Shown: positions 46,303-57,018 of the stretch, one piece after another | Numbering within the stretch: the stretch's first letter is position 1 | Layout of the letters: the number at the start of each line of letters is the position of its first letter | Assembly: GCA_022835595.1 (NCBI GenBank) | Contig: BQUP01000004.1 | Location: 248,001 to 312,000, forward strand | From: Cystobasidium ongulense | Taxonomy: Eukaryota > Basidiomycota > Cystobasidiomycetes > Cystobasidiales > Cystobasidiaceae | DNA: 64,000 nucleotides | Reading direction: 5' to 3' | Translations under genes and position numbers: made by a program | Notes under the pieces: model-generated | Databases searched by the model: none | What the model was told of the DNA's origin: nothing | What the model saw: only the letters and a program-made list of their open reading frames with translations

Positions 46303-46769
46303 ATGACACTGCCTGCTCATACTCTCCTCCAGCCTTTGTCCCGAGGTATGGGCGAACCGACCTTGTCGCAGATGCCGCGAATCGACCTTGCGCGCCGAGC
46401 ACGCACTACGCGACGGTGGTTGCTGGACACTATCACGAAGAGTGCAAGAGCTCCTGGTCTGCCATCATATCTATCTCCTGTAGACGAAGCAGGGAGGAAG
46501 GTGAAACCATGCCTGGGACTGTCTCGCCTGCTCTTCAAGAAGCCGCCATGTCGATGGGAAGGTCTGGTGGAAGGATACGGCGAGGCGAAAGGAGCGGTCT
46601 GCACGTCTTCATCGGATTGGAATTCCCAAGTACCGGTAGCTACCTATGTCAACGTTGAACGCGTATTGCTGAGTGAGCTTCTGACCCAGAGCAGTCGCTT
46701 GATGCAACAACCCTCGAGGAAGCGCGTTACGCCTTTGGAAAGCAGGAATGCAGTAATGTAATGCTTTGA
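46303..46769 (+). CDS. possible orphan protein gene inside the CE16 array (weak)
   Basis: An open frame from the ATG at 46303 (MTLPAHTLLQPLSRGMGEPT) continues to about 46635. A plausible intron (46636-46694, GTAGCT...GAGCAG, with CTGAC near its end) joins it in frame to SLDATTLEEARYAFGKQE, ending TGA at 46769, about 135 residues. The N-terminal half is basic (RIDLARRARTTRRWLL). No family is recognised. The in-frame splice is the only support; codon use is not decisive. It may be a chance open frame in the promoter region of CE16 copy 2. Confidence 0.28.
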
Positions 46770-47114
46770 GCTTCTGGCAACGCAATATTGATAATTGAGG
46801 AAACAACGATGTCTTCCCGGCTTGCTGGTCGAGACGAGCGAGACGGGTACTTCAAACAGGCATCTTTACCTGATTGGCAAGGTGATCGCGCTGATCACGC
46901 TACAACGATAAGCGTCGTCCGAAGCAAGCCTCTGCACGATGTCAGCTATACAGAAAATGCAAGCTTGGCTTGTCCAGCAAAGTCATAAATCCCCCTGTGC
47001 TGACAGTCTGAATGCGCGCTTCTCTCTTAGTATCCAAACGAAGGCACAAATGGTTTATTCTTCGTTACAGCACCTGCAGCTACACGACCAACTCGACTAC
47101 CAAGACACAGTGAA
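46770..47114. other. intergenic: 3' flank of CE16 copy 3
   Basis: 345 bases between the weak plus-strand candidate and the stop of CE16 copy 3. Nothing recognised. Confidence 0.45.
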
Positions 47115-48442
47115 TCAACGTCCCTTCAATTTTTCGAAGGCCTTCTCGATTTCGCTAACGAGAATCCGAAGGGTCGCAGTGGTAGGATGAGAAGAATCCC
47201 AGAAGAAATGAGTATCCGGACTACCGCATACTGGCGCGTCGAAGACATAAGGTGAGCCAGGATAGCAAGGAGTAGCGATGAGCGAAGCATTAAAGCCATA
47301 TTTTCCTGGTTTGTCGAAGATTTTATTCACTGCTTTGTGAATGTCTGCTACTTCAACATCGATCAGCTTCTCCCATTTACGGGCGAGTTGAAGATGCTGG
47401 TCCGGTAGTCTGTTGAGTACTTGGCCGCGTAATCCTGGTACATGGCCGGCTGAAGCTTGACACCGGGCGACATACTGATATCGGGCAAAGTGACCAGCAA
47501 GATTTTTCGACCTCCTGTGCGCATAAGGCAGAGAGAGACCTTCATCAGCTAATCTATACCTGAGGCAGAATTCCAGAGTAATAAGAACTCGTTTTACCCT
47601 TCTTGTAGAGTGTTCCAACTTGTTCATTGAGCAATTCCACAGCTTGTGTACCGGTAAAGTCCATATTAGGTGACATCAACGCCTCGTTCGCTCCAGCATA
47701 CAAGCAAAAGACGTCTGTCTTTCTGGGCGTGTCCGTAGAGAGATAGGTAGCGACTTGATCTTTGATAGATCTGGCAATGACAAGGGGATCAGGGTACTGT
47801 ATACGAGTAGCGAGCGGAGAAACGAAAATTATTTAGTGAACAGTTTATGAGGGTACTCTGCTATTGTTGATCGCCAAACTCACTACGAAGCCAGTTATTA
47901 CATCATTATCGATAGTAGCACCACCCTGTGCATAGTTGTGTACTTCTAGCTTCTCCTTTTTAGCGAGTAATGCAACCCAGCCTGGTCCGTTGCTGTACGA
48001 TCGTAGCGATCAGAAAATGAACGAGAAGAGATGTAAGCACAGGCGTAATTTGTGATATTCGAGTTGACTTCAGTTTTAGAACTCACCTGAAAGAGTGCTG
48101 ATAGTAAGGCTGAGGTAAATGCAGCACAATAGTCAGTCGCTGCTACACGATTCAGCACGCGATATGCGTAGGGCTAGAAGGTGGTGGCTTGTTTTCTCTT
48201 ACAGGTGATACAGGCAATATATGGTTACTTTGTTCCCATATGCCAGCTACAAAAACCGAACAAGTCAATCTTTTATACATACGCATTTTGTTCATCTCGA
48301 TGGAAGGAGACTTACTGCCGTTATCGGTGAGCGAATCACCGAACACAATAAAGCGCTTCGAACACGACAGGTCTTGCTTGTTGCCTGCTGGTGCTGCGAG
48401 GATTCCTGAAAGGAGAAGTGCGAGCAGTGTCAAGTGGAGCAT
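47115..48442 (-). pseudogene. CE16/GDSL acetylesterase, copy 3, with one frameshift
   Basis: Third tandem CE16-like esterase. The start at 48442 gives a signal peptide (MLHLTLLALLLSGILAAPAG); block I is FIVFGDSLTDNG. The 23-base exon is at 48087-48109 (PYYQHSFS), then NGPGWVALLAKKEKL, block II AQGGATIDND, block III LYAGANEALMS (Glu where the others have Asp) and the catalytic FFWDSSHPTTA. Between YSTDYRTSIFN and LARKWEKLIDVEVADIH the frame changes by one base at about 47384-47390; copies 1 and 2 run straight through here and no intron fits. One missing base would explain it. The rest is open to the stop after KLKGR. So it is a young pseudogene or a base-call error. Confidence 0.72.
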
Positions 48443-48935
48443 GTTCCGAGGGCGCCTAGGTTGTGAGGAGGGAGAGCGATTGGGCTTGAAGTGAGTGAAA
48501 AGGGCCTGGGGGAGTATGAGCCTGGAAGAAGGTCTCTTTTGTGGAAAGAAAGAAAGAGAGAGACAGAAGTGGAAGCAGAAGCAGAAGGAGCTATCAAAGA
48601 AAGCTCAGATGCATCAAGTCGACCGTCTCCCCTCTTCCGCGTCAAAGGGAAACCACGCCTTCGTATGCCTCCAAAGCCGCCAAAGACAGATGCTCAAACA
48701 AAAGTTCTCGAAGTGCATCGGCAGCAAAGCCGATGTCGCAGGTGGTGCTTGTTTCATCCTTGTATGGTAACACTACCGTGGAGGCAGCTTCTCTAAGAAG
48801 CCATCCAGATGCATGCAGTGACTGATGCACGTGATTTGGTCATGAAAGGTTATTGCTTTGACAGCTTCTTGCGTGTGCGTTTCCAGCTGACTGTTTTTTT
48901 TTCTGCACCAAAGTGCGCATCACAAGTGCTTTACG
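48443..48935. promoter_or_regulatory. divergent region between CE16 copy 3 and the small membrane protein
   Basis: 493 bases between two start codons on opposite strands. The first 150 bases contain a purine-rich GAAAGAAAGAGAGAGAC run on the plus strand (CT-rich in the sense of the esterase leader). Open frames here overlap each other in three frames and are not convincing genes. Confidence 0.45.
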
Positions 48936-49414
48936 ATGCACATCGACCTTCCACCCTTCATCCTTGTCCATGCACTTGGCCTGGTCGCTTTGGGCCTCAA
49001 GCTGCTCTTTTTTGATCGTCCAGAGAAGAGTGCGTTGGGCGTCGCTACCACTGCGATTGGAGCGTGTTGTGAGCAGCTGGGAGCATCAGGATTGGACGTG
49101 CAGCGAGCTGATTTGATGTGTGCAGACCTGTTCACAGCATATATACCACAAGAGGTAGAGCAGTTGGTACTGTACGGCTGGACTTCCGAGCTGACTTAGT
49201 TCTCCGTATGCAGTCGAATGTCTTCCTGCATGCCAGCGGGCCCGTGCGAATCCTCCTAGGCTGCCTAGCAGGAGCGAAGCTTTTGCTCTCGCCATCAATG
49301 AGACGGAGTTCTGAACGCAATCCTCTCCTCGGCCTGATGCTGTACGATGGGCTCGGCGGACTCCATCTCTGCTGGTGGTTGCAGAACTTTACAGGTCTTG
49401 CTCCCAAGGTCTAG
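48936..49414 (+). CDS. small multipass membrane protein of unknown function
   Basis: Three exons join in frame. The first reads MHIDLPPFILVHALGLVALG, then KSALGVATTAIGACY. The second is LFTAYIPQEVEQL. The third is SNVFLHASGPVRILLGCLAG, then NPLLGLMLYDGLGGLHLCWWLQNF, ending LAPKV before TAG. The donor GTGAGC and acceptor TGTGCAG at the first intron are canonical. The product has about 120 residues and three or four hydrophobic helices. Similar small integral membrane proteins occur across fungi, but I cannot name the family. The clean splice structure and the closing hydrophobic helix make a real gene likely. Confidence 0.62.
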
Positions 49415-49661
49415 GAAGGCGATACCTGCACATGTCGCGGTAAAGCCATAGCGTTTGTGTAGTGGGCAGCAGTAGCAGATGGTCGAAGTCGTAACAGTCG
49501 TTGTTCTCGCACTGCAATTACATGATCGGGCTTTCCAGCGTGCTTCTCCAACACCTCTTGTCCGGCTTTTGCTTCCTCCCTCGTACATAGCGCTTTATGA
49601 TTCCACACAGCTAGCAGACCAGCACTCAGCTTCCACCCTTGCACGCGCGCACCACGCAACA

Positions 49662-51452
49662 ATGACCAACGGCTCCTCCATCAAGCTGCTCACGGGTGAG
49701 TCCGGCCGGCTTTGCGATTCTGTCAGCGAGCGGACTTGCAGCCATAGCTTGCTTGGGCTGGACTCATCATAAAAGACAGGCAGCTGGCAGCCTGCACTAT
49801 CCGACACTGACTGCATGTACTTGCTCCGCACAACCAGGCAACAGCCACCCAGAGCTAGCCCAGGCCGTGGCATCGCGTCTAGGCATTCCGCTCTGCCAAA
49901 GCACCGTCAAGAAATTCTCGGATAACGAGACCTCGGTGCAAATTGGAGAGTCTGTCCGAGAAGAGGACGTGTACATTATTCAGGTGTGTTAGAGGCATAC
50001 TCGACGAAGGCAACTTTCCCGCTTACTCTCATCAACTTCTGGCTTCCACTTGGCTTATCCCAATTCCTGAATTTGGGATGAATCGATCATCCCGCAATGT
50101 AGACTGGCTTCAATCCTTCGCCAATCTCCGACATTGCGCCCAATGGCACTGGTGTACACTACCATCCTAACTCGGATCCCAACGAGTCAGTCCGCCTTGG
50201 GAAATTTATCTCATCAAAGCCTTTATCGTGGTTATAGTATAGCTTACCATAGCCACCTTTTACTTATCTGCACCTATCTCCGCTTGCACTATACAGCCTG
50301 CTCATGGAACTCCTCATCATGATCTCAGCCTGCAAGACCGCTTCCGCACGCCGAATTACAGCCGTCATCCCGTGCTTTCCATATGCTCGTATGGACCGGA
50401 AAGACCGCTCTAGAGCGCCTATCACTGCCAAGCTGGTCGCAAACATGCTGCAAGTCGCAGGATGCGATCATGTCATTACAATGGACTTGCACGCATCTCA
50501 GATTCAAGGATTTTTTGGTATTCCGGTGGACAACCTGTTTTGCGAACCTATCATGCTCAGATATATCAAGACGGAAATTGAAGGTTGGAAAAACTCTATC
50601 ATCGTTTCGCCTGACGCGGGTGGTGCCAAGCGGTAAGTTCAATGTTGACTATCATTCATGGACAGGGGGCCTGCTCAGAATTGTTCACCTTCTTCGTGCT
50701 TCTTGCATGCAGTGCTACTGTCGTAGCTGACCGGCTGAACGTGGACTTCGCCCTAATCAACCGCAACCGCCATAAAGGTGACCACCCAGACAACCCAGGC
50801 AGAATGGAGCTTCTGGTTGGAGATGTTAGAGACAAGGTGAGAATCAGGATTGCGACGGCTGCTTCCGGATTCCAGCCCTTGCATGCTCACACGGTCCCAC
50901 AGATTGCAATTCTTATCGATGACATGGCGGATACGTGCCAGACTATCCAGTCTGCAGCTGAGATTCTGATTCAGAATGGAGCAAAGAAGGTCTATGCTAT
51001 TGTGACACACGGTAAGCATTCTCTACGAATTTAAAGTTGGCTTTGAAAGTCTCTGATGGGTCATTTCGATAAAGGTCTGCTGTCCGATGGTGCATTGGAC
51101 GCTTTACACGCCATGCCCATAGAAAAGCTTGTCGTAAGTTCAGACTACCAGCTTAGACCCATTAAACGGCAACTGATTTGGTTTCCTTCAAGGTTACCAA
51201 CACAATTTGCCAAAAAGAGAAGATAAAACTTGGAACCGGAAAGCTTGAAAGTATGGATGTTAGTCCTTTAGTCGCCGAGAGTATCAGAAGAGTGAGTCGT
51301 CTTATTAGGCTGCATAGTTTCCTATTCAGTAGAGTACGAAGTCGCTAATCAACGCCGAAAATCCTATTCTCTTGCTTTCTCATTAATAGATGCACAACGG
51401 CGAATCAATCTCATTGTTGTTCACAGATTCGGGTCCAGCTACATTTGCTTGA
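49662..51452 (+). CDS. PRS1: ribose-phosphate pyrophosphokinase (PRPP synthetase)
   Basis: Makes PRPP from ribose 5-phosphate and ATP for purine, pyrimidine, His and Trp synthesis. The exons read [53 protein letters not shown], then after a 313-base gap [98 protein letters not shown] (PRPP loop) and a normal C-terminus ending DSGPATFA. The invariant SGCGExND segment that should follow VYIIQ is not found in the gap in any frame. Everything else is intact. Either a hidden micro-exon, an unusual intron or local sequence damage is involved. Confidence 0.9.
50057..50079. other. imperfect palindrome inside the long PRS1 intron
   Basis: ATCCCAATTC, CT, GAATTTGGGAT form a near-perfect inverted repeat with one bulged base. 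It lies in the 313-base gap where a conserved PRS segment is missing. Confidence 0.5.
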
Positions 51453-51794
51453 TTTGAAAGAAAACCTGTTAGACGCTGCTTCTCATATATATTATCGTTT
51501 ATTTCCAGTTCTCCGAAACGAGAGGGCTGCTGCATTCTCAACTACAAGTGTAAATCTTGAAATGTATCTCTTATTCTCTTGACTTTTGACTGTTGACCCT
51601 TTCCAAACTTACGCGAGTACCATAGCATCACGCGAACAGTCTGTTGAATTTGACCATTAGAAACCCCGCTCTGATGTGTGCGGCCTTTCTTGTGGAGATC
51701 AAGACCATGTCAATCAATTGCCACCAAACTCCAGCTTGACCAAGTCTCCGTCACGTGCGATTTGGCTGTAGCACCTTGTCTCTCTTCCAAAGCA
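51453..51794. other. intergenic between PRS1 and IND1
   Basis: 342 bases between two plus-strand genes: AT-rich 3' flank, then the IND1 promoter. No other feature seen. Confidence 0.5.
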
Positions 51795-53127
51795 ATGCTG
51801 CGATGTCTCGTTCCAAGCTCTGCTCTCGGTCAGCGTGCTGCCTTTTCAACGACAAGCTATGTCAGGTCCCATGAAAACCCTCTGGTGGGTCGTTACGACG
51901 AATTATATACGTTTTTGAAACGAGCTTCAAAGCCAGTGTACTGATGCTTCCTCGCAGGGTCTGCCTCGCTCAGGAGCACCTCCAACAATGCCACGAATGC
52001 AAAGAGGGTTACCTCAAAAGCGAAAAATACCTAATGTGAAGCAGGTCTTGATCGTAGCTAGCGGCAAAGGTGGTGTTGGGAAGAGTACAGTCTCAGGTGC
52101 GTTTGTTGGTACAGAGAGCTCGCTTCGGAAAGAGGGTATATCAGACGGGATAATCCGCTGATGGCTATGTACTCTGACAGTGAATCTGGCTTCTGCTTTG
52201 TCCCAGGTCGCTGGCGGCAACAAGCGAGTTGGGATTCTCGATCTGGATATCTTCGGTCCGAGCGTACCAAAATTGATGGGTCTCGACTCGGCTGGAGAAC
52301 CTGAATTGACGAAAGGTGGGCTTAATTGTGTTATATGTTCGAGAGATAGTGCTGACTGACCTGTCTCCATGCCATTTGTCAGACAACCACCTGATACCTT
52401 TATCAAACTATGGAATACCCTGCATGTCAATGGCATTTCTATTGCCGCCCGCAGCGCAATTGGACACACCCGTCGTATGGCGAGGCATGATGGTCATGAA
52501 AGCTGTGCAGCAATTACTTTTCGACGTAGACTGGAGATCCCGTCACGGCAATGAACCGGACCTCTCCAGCGGACAACCACTTGACCTGTTAGTGGTGGAT
52601 CTACCGCCAGGTACAGGTGACGTGCAATTGAGTCTGGGTCAGCTCGTTCAATGCGAGGGTAAGGTTGTCAGGGAGAGTAGTCGTCTATATCTGCTTGCTG
52701 ATACAAAGCTTCCAGGCTCTGTCATCGTTTCAACACCTCAAGACGTCGCTTTGATAGACGTGCGTAAAGGCGTAGCGATGTTCCGAAAAATTGGCATTCC
52801 GGTACGTTCAATTCACATCTCATGATACCGAAGCACCTTTGGCTGACATATATGCCACAGCCTCTTGGTGCGATACTTAACATGTCACACTACATTTGCC
52901 CATCATGCAAGGATCCGCATCCTCTTTTCGGCTCTCCAGACAAGTTCACAAAAGCATGCAAGGATCTCAAGCTTGATGTTCTTGGACATATTCCGCTAGA
53001 ACCAAGAACTAGCGAGATGGCAGATTCAGGAAAACCAATCGTGTTTGACGCGAAGAACGAAAGCATAGGGAAAGCGACTTTTGTAGATGTAGCCAAGGAA
53101 TTGTGGCGTCGGTTGGGTCACACGTAA
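51795..53127 (+). CDS. IND1: mitochondrial Fe-S P-loop NTPase, Ind1/NUBPL type
   Basis: Mrp/NBP35-family ATPase needed to insert Fe-S clusters into respiratory complex I. The N-terminus ([20 protein letters not shown]) is Arg/Ser-rich, as in a mitochondrial presequence. Then come [18 protein letters not shown] (deviant Walker A, GKGGVGKS), [59 protein letters not shown] and the Fe-S Cys pair in [15 protein letters not shown]. It ends [10 protein letters not shown]. The mitochondrial presequence and the CxxC motif favour Ind1/NUBPL over cytosolic Nbp35 or Cfd1. Its presence implies that this fungus keeps complex I. Intron joints are in frame. Confidence 0.92.
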
Positions 53128-53359
53128 CAAGCTAGATTGAGTAGAGTGCAGGAATTCACCAGGCGATCTACCATAGTACCCAGGAAGATACGATACGGAA
53201 GTCTCAGAGCGACTGGTATTCTGTTCCGAGTGCAACGTATACACGGCTCTGCGACGCCGATCACCTTACCTACGCGGCGCTGTGCCCGCTCCTATGGTAT
53301 ACGGTTTGCGCTTGCCCGACTGCCAACGAGGTAGTGAGCTCGAGCTCTCCTCGCTCTTG

Positions 53360-53368
53360 ATGGGATGA
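53360..53368 (+). promoter_or_regulatory. two-codon uORF overlapping the GH47 start codon
   Basis: ATG GGA TGA, with the TGA sharing its bases with the GH47 start codon (ATGA overlap). A ribosome starting here would stop on top of the real start, so it may set translation by reinitiation or leaky scanning. Confidence 0.5.
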
Positions 53369-56300
53369 GCTATGCTCTACTACCTCGGACCGATGATTTC
53401 GTCGATCCAGAATCAGGCTCGCTCAAGAGGTCTAGAACGAGCGCAGGGCTGCCCTCGTCGCCGCCATTTAGCAACATACGCTCCTTGATTCGCACTCCCA
53501 AGCTCAAGCTCATTCTCTCCAGCATCATTCTCACCCTGCTTGGCCTCAGTGTGTATAAATATTCGCCGGTTTCGCGGCATAGAGAGTTCCTGCCTCAAAG
53601 TAGTCGCAGAGACGACAGTGATCTGTGGTCTAGCACCTACCGTATTGGACCTCAACTACCCTTCATACAAGAAGATGGGAAACCTGCACCACTGAAATCT
53701 GGCGCGACTCTCGCACGATGGCCTCAGGACTATCCCGAAGCAGCTTCGTACATACATGACAACTCAATTATTCGAGATGTCACTGATCCTTGGCCTGAAA
53801 AGCCATGGATAGCATCCATATGGCTCGCTCCTGAACGATTTCCTATGGGTCTACATGGTCAGCCATATGAGGAGAAACCTCTGCCTGAATTTGGGAAAGA
53901 GAAGGGAGTAAAGCCTGTGAGTACCTTATACTGTACGGTCTTGCGCTTGGTCTATGCCCCAAAATTGACGAGCATGTCTCTCCCATTTACCTTGCCAGTC
54001 GCCTGGTCTTCATGATCCACCATTGCCACAATTTCCAGCCACCCAGTTGCCTCCTAAGACAGTAAAGCAGATACCCCGAGAGCAACTGCTCGTGCCAAAA
54101 CACTCTCGCCGTCAGGCAGACCTGCCACTTCCTCGCAAATTGCCATCAGTTCAAGCTCGAAATTTCACGCAGGAACCCGAGCGCGTGGTCTTGACCCATG
54201 CGCGTCAACAATGGGTGAAGCGCGCTTTTTTGCATGCTTACGAGGGGTATAAAAAGCGTGAGTGCCTGCTACAATGCGACATTCATCGCACGAGATTGTT
54301 TTAAAATGAGTTTTCTATATCATCATATAGATGCTTTCGGCCACGACGAAATTCGACCAATAACAAGGGGTACTCGAGATAGGTGGGTAGCGCACTGCCC
54401 GGCCCTTCTTCGAATGTCAGCTTAACCTCTCGCAACAACAGCTACAACGCGTGGGGAGCTACTACCGTTGACTCTCTGTAAGCTTTTTATTCGAACGGTC
54501 CGCAACGAGTTTTGATAGAATCCTCTCTATGCCAATGCAGCGATCTCCTCCTGATCATGGACCTCAGTCACGAGTACAATGTAGCACGAACTCACGTCCG
54601 CTCTCTTGATTTATCTTTGCTTGTCGACAAGAAAGCATGCGATGGTCGCAGGGGCCCGACTGTCCACCTTTTTGAGACGGTCATAAGGTATTTAGGAGGT
54701 TTTTTGTCCGCATACGAGTGAGTCTCGGCAATCTTTAGTGCTATCTCAGTTAGATCAAGGCTAAGTGCTTTTCCTGGCCAGTCTATCTGGCGATGAGCTC
54801 ATGCTACAACGAGCCAAAGAGCTAGGTGACTGGCTTCTTCCGGCTTTCAATACCGCTTCTGGTTGGCCGGTGCCTTTTTACAGTTTGGGCTCGTGAGTTC
54901 AGCCGATTCTGTGTTACTCATCAAACCGTTGATCAAATTGTGCTCTAAAGAAACCCGAATGGCACGGAGATCAGCCGAATACTGGCCGCTGAAGTCGGGT
55001 CTTCGAGCATGGAGCTTACCCGCTTGAGCCAGATCACCGGAGACCTTGCTTACTACAATGCTGCTTTACGTATTCAAGAGCAATTATCGCACCTGCATGG
55101 CGAGTATGGTTCTCTCGTATCGCACTTTCTTGGTCCGGACGGTAGTCAAGGAGGCGAGTTCACGGTTGGAGGAATGATTGACAGGTACGGTCTAGCCTCA
55201 AACGAGCTGTGTGCAGCAGTGCAAGCATACTTACACCTATCATTCTAGCTACTACGAATACTTGATTAAAATGGTCCAGCTACTAGGTGACCCTAATTCT
55301 GTATGGGGCAAGATGTATCACACAGCTACGCAAGTAAGTACGTGAACTTCACACATCGGAGAAGTTCACTGACTCTGATGTCAGGACATCACCCAATATC
55401 TGGCTGTCAATGTGACAATGTGAGCAGTGCTACTATGCCGGCAATGCAGAGCTAAAGTTGAATCCACTCAGAACACCTGATCGCAGCGGTATCGTCGTTC
55501 TTGGCTCGAGAGGACATGGAGCGAAGATTCGACCGATGATAGAACACCTTGCAACTTTCGCTGGAGGGATGTTTGCTCTCGGAAGTAAACTATTATCAAA
55601 GGCAGAGGATCTACTGCTAGCCTCAGAATTGACCGAATCAGCAGTATGGGCATATCGCAGTACAGCCACTGGTCTTATGCCTGAGATTAGTAAGTCTCTG
55701 GGCTTGCCTAGCTCATCGAAAGCCTTTGGCTGAGTTTCCATTTTCTAGTGGAATTCTACGACCCAACTAACCAATATAGATATAAGTACATTGACGATCA
55801 GAGTGCGTTTTCCACCTTGAAAAGAAGAACAGCTAGCCGCGGAACTGACAAAACTCTTCCCATAGATGGAAGTCGGGCTCGTATGAAAGGCTTGCCTCTT
55901 GGTTCATCGAATCAAGTAGATCGAGAATATAAAGGTCGACCAGAATCCATCGAAAGCGTTTTCTATATGTACCGAGTCACTGGGAATGCAAAATGGCAAG
56001 ACTATGGCTGGCGCATGTTCACTAGCTGGGTCAAGCATAGTTTGACAAGGTGAGTATTATACACCAATCCTTCAGCTAGACATCGGCTTATTTCTGGCCT
56101 GCCACCCTCAGTGTCGGATTCGCGAACATTGGGGACGTCAACAATGTCCCGGCTTCCCTCGTAGATATCCAAGAGAGCTTTGTTTTGACGGGTGAGTTGG
56201 CGCTCAAGGTACTCAGCCAAGCACAAGTTGACTGAAGTCTTGCATTCCAGAAACATTGAAGTACTACTACTTGCTATTCTCCGATCCGGATCTTATGAGC

Positions 56301-56658
56301 CTGGATGACTATGTCTTCAATACTGAGGCGTGAGTTGAATGTCCAACCATTTTTGCGGCCATTTTGCTGACTTGTGCTTCACCCTTGAATAAAGTCATCC
56401 TTTCAAAGTACCTTCGCGAGAGCACCGGAACTTCTGGAGTGGCCCTGAGCAGCAGGTGGATGCTGCGTATGCGGACCCTCGGTAAGCACACACATCTCCG
56501 AAGCGAGTGTCATAGACTGCTCTGACAATTTCCTATTGTGTTGTAGTGATAAACATTTCTTCGACAGCAACAACGGAGATCCGGTAGCTGCGCCGACAGG
56601 AAGGGGGACTGCTCGTCAACAACAATGGTACTTCGAAAAGTGCGTATCGCACGCTTGA
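53365..56658 (+). CDS. class I alpha-1,2-mannosidase (GH47)
   Basis: Trims mannose from N-glycans in the ER or Golgi. It is a type II membrane protein: a disordered N-tail, then the anchor [20 protein letters not shown]. The GH47 domain shows [124 protein letters not shown] and the calcium-binding NTEAHPFK. Residues after WYFEKCV end at TGA. Many introns; frame intact. I cannot tell the ER (Mns1) and Golgi types apart from motifs alone. A two-codon uORF overlaps the start. Confidence 0.92.
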
Positions 56659-57018
56659 GTCGGCTTTTTAAGGTGTATTGTACGATGCGAGTGTCTGCAT
56701 CTGACGTTGAATTCCACTGAAAACGCATAATCGTATTGTGATCTGTAGCGTAGCATAGAAGGGTGCTTTGCAGTACGTAATATGTAGTCCGCAGCGTATG
56801 TGTCGGTGTATGAAGCACTGCCGTTTGATCTATTCGGAAAGCATAGACGTCTGGGTCAGTAAGTGTAGAAAGAGAAGCTTGGTATTCCTTGAGCGCGTCG
56901 GTTGGCAAGCTTCTCGATCGCCGCACCTGCGCCTGCCATTCTGGGCGAGCGACTGCATTCTTCTATCGACCATATACATTTCTATACACACTGAGCGTGT
57001 TCCATTCATCGTCCATCA
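56659..57018. other. intergenic between GH47 and the Asterix homologue
   Basis: 360 bases between two plus-strand genes. Contains 3' flank and promoter only, as far as I can see. Confidence 0.5.

Noticed and set aside
48495-48830. Plus-strand gene in the divergent region upstream of the small membrane protein
   Set aside because: Three frames are open at once because of purine-rich sequence; none has a domain or splice support.
49984-50296. Reading the PRS1 gap as coding sequence
   Set aside because: The frame following VYIIQ meets a stop at once (GTGTGTTAG), and none of the three frames gives the family motif.
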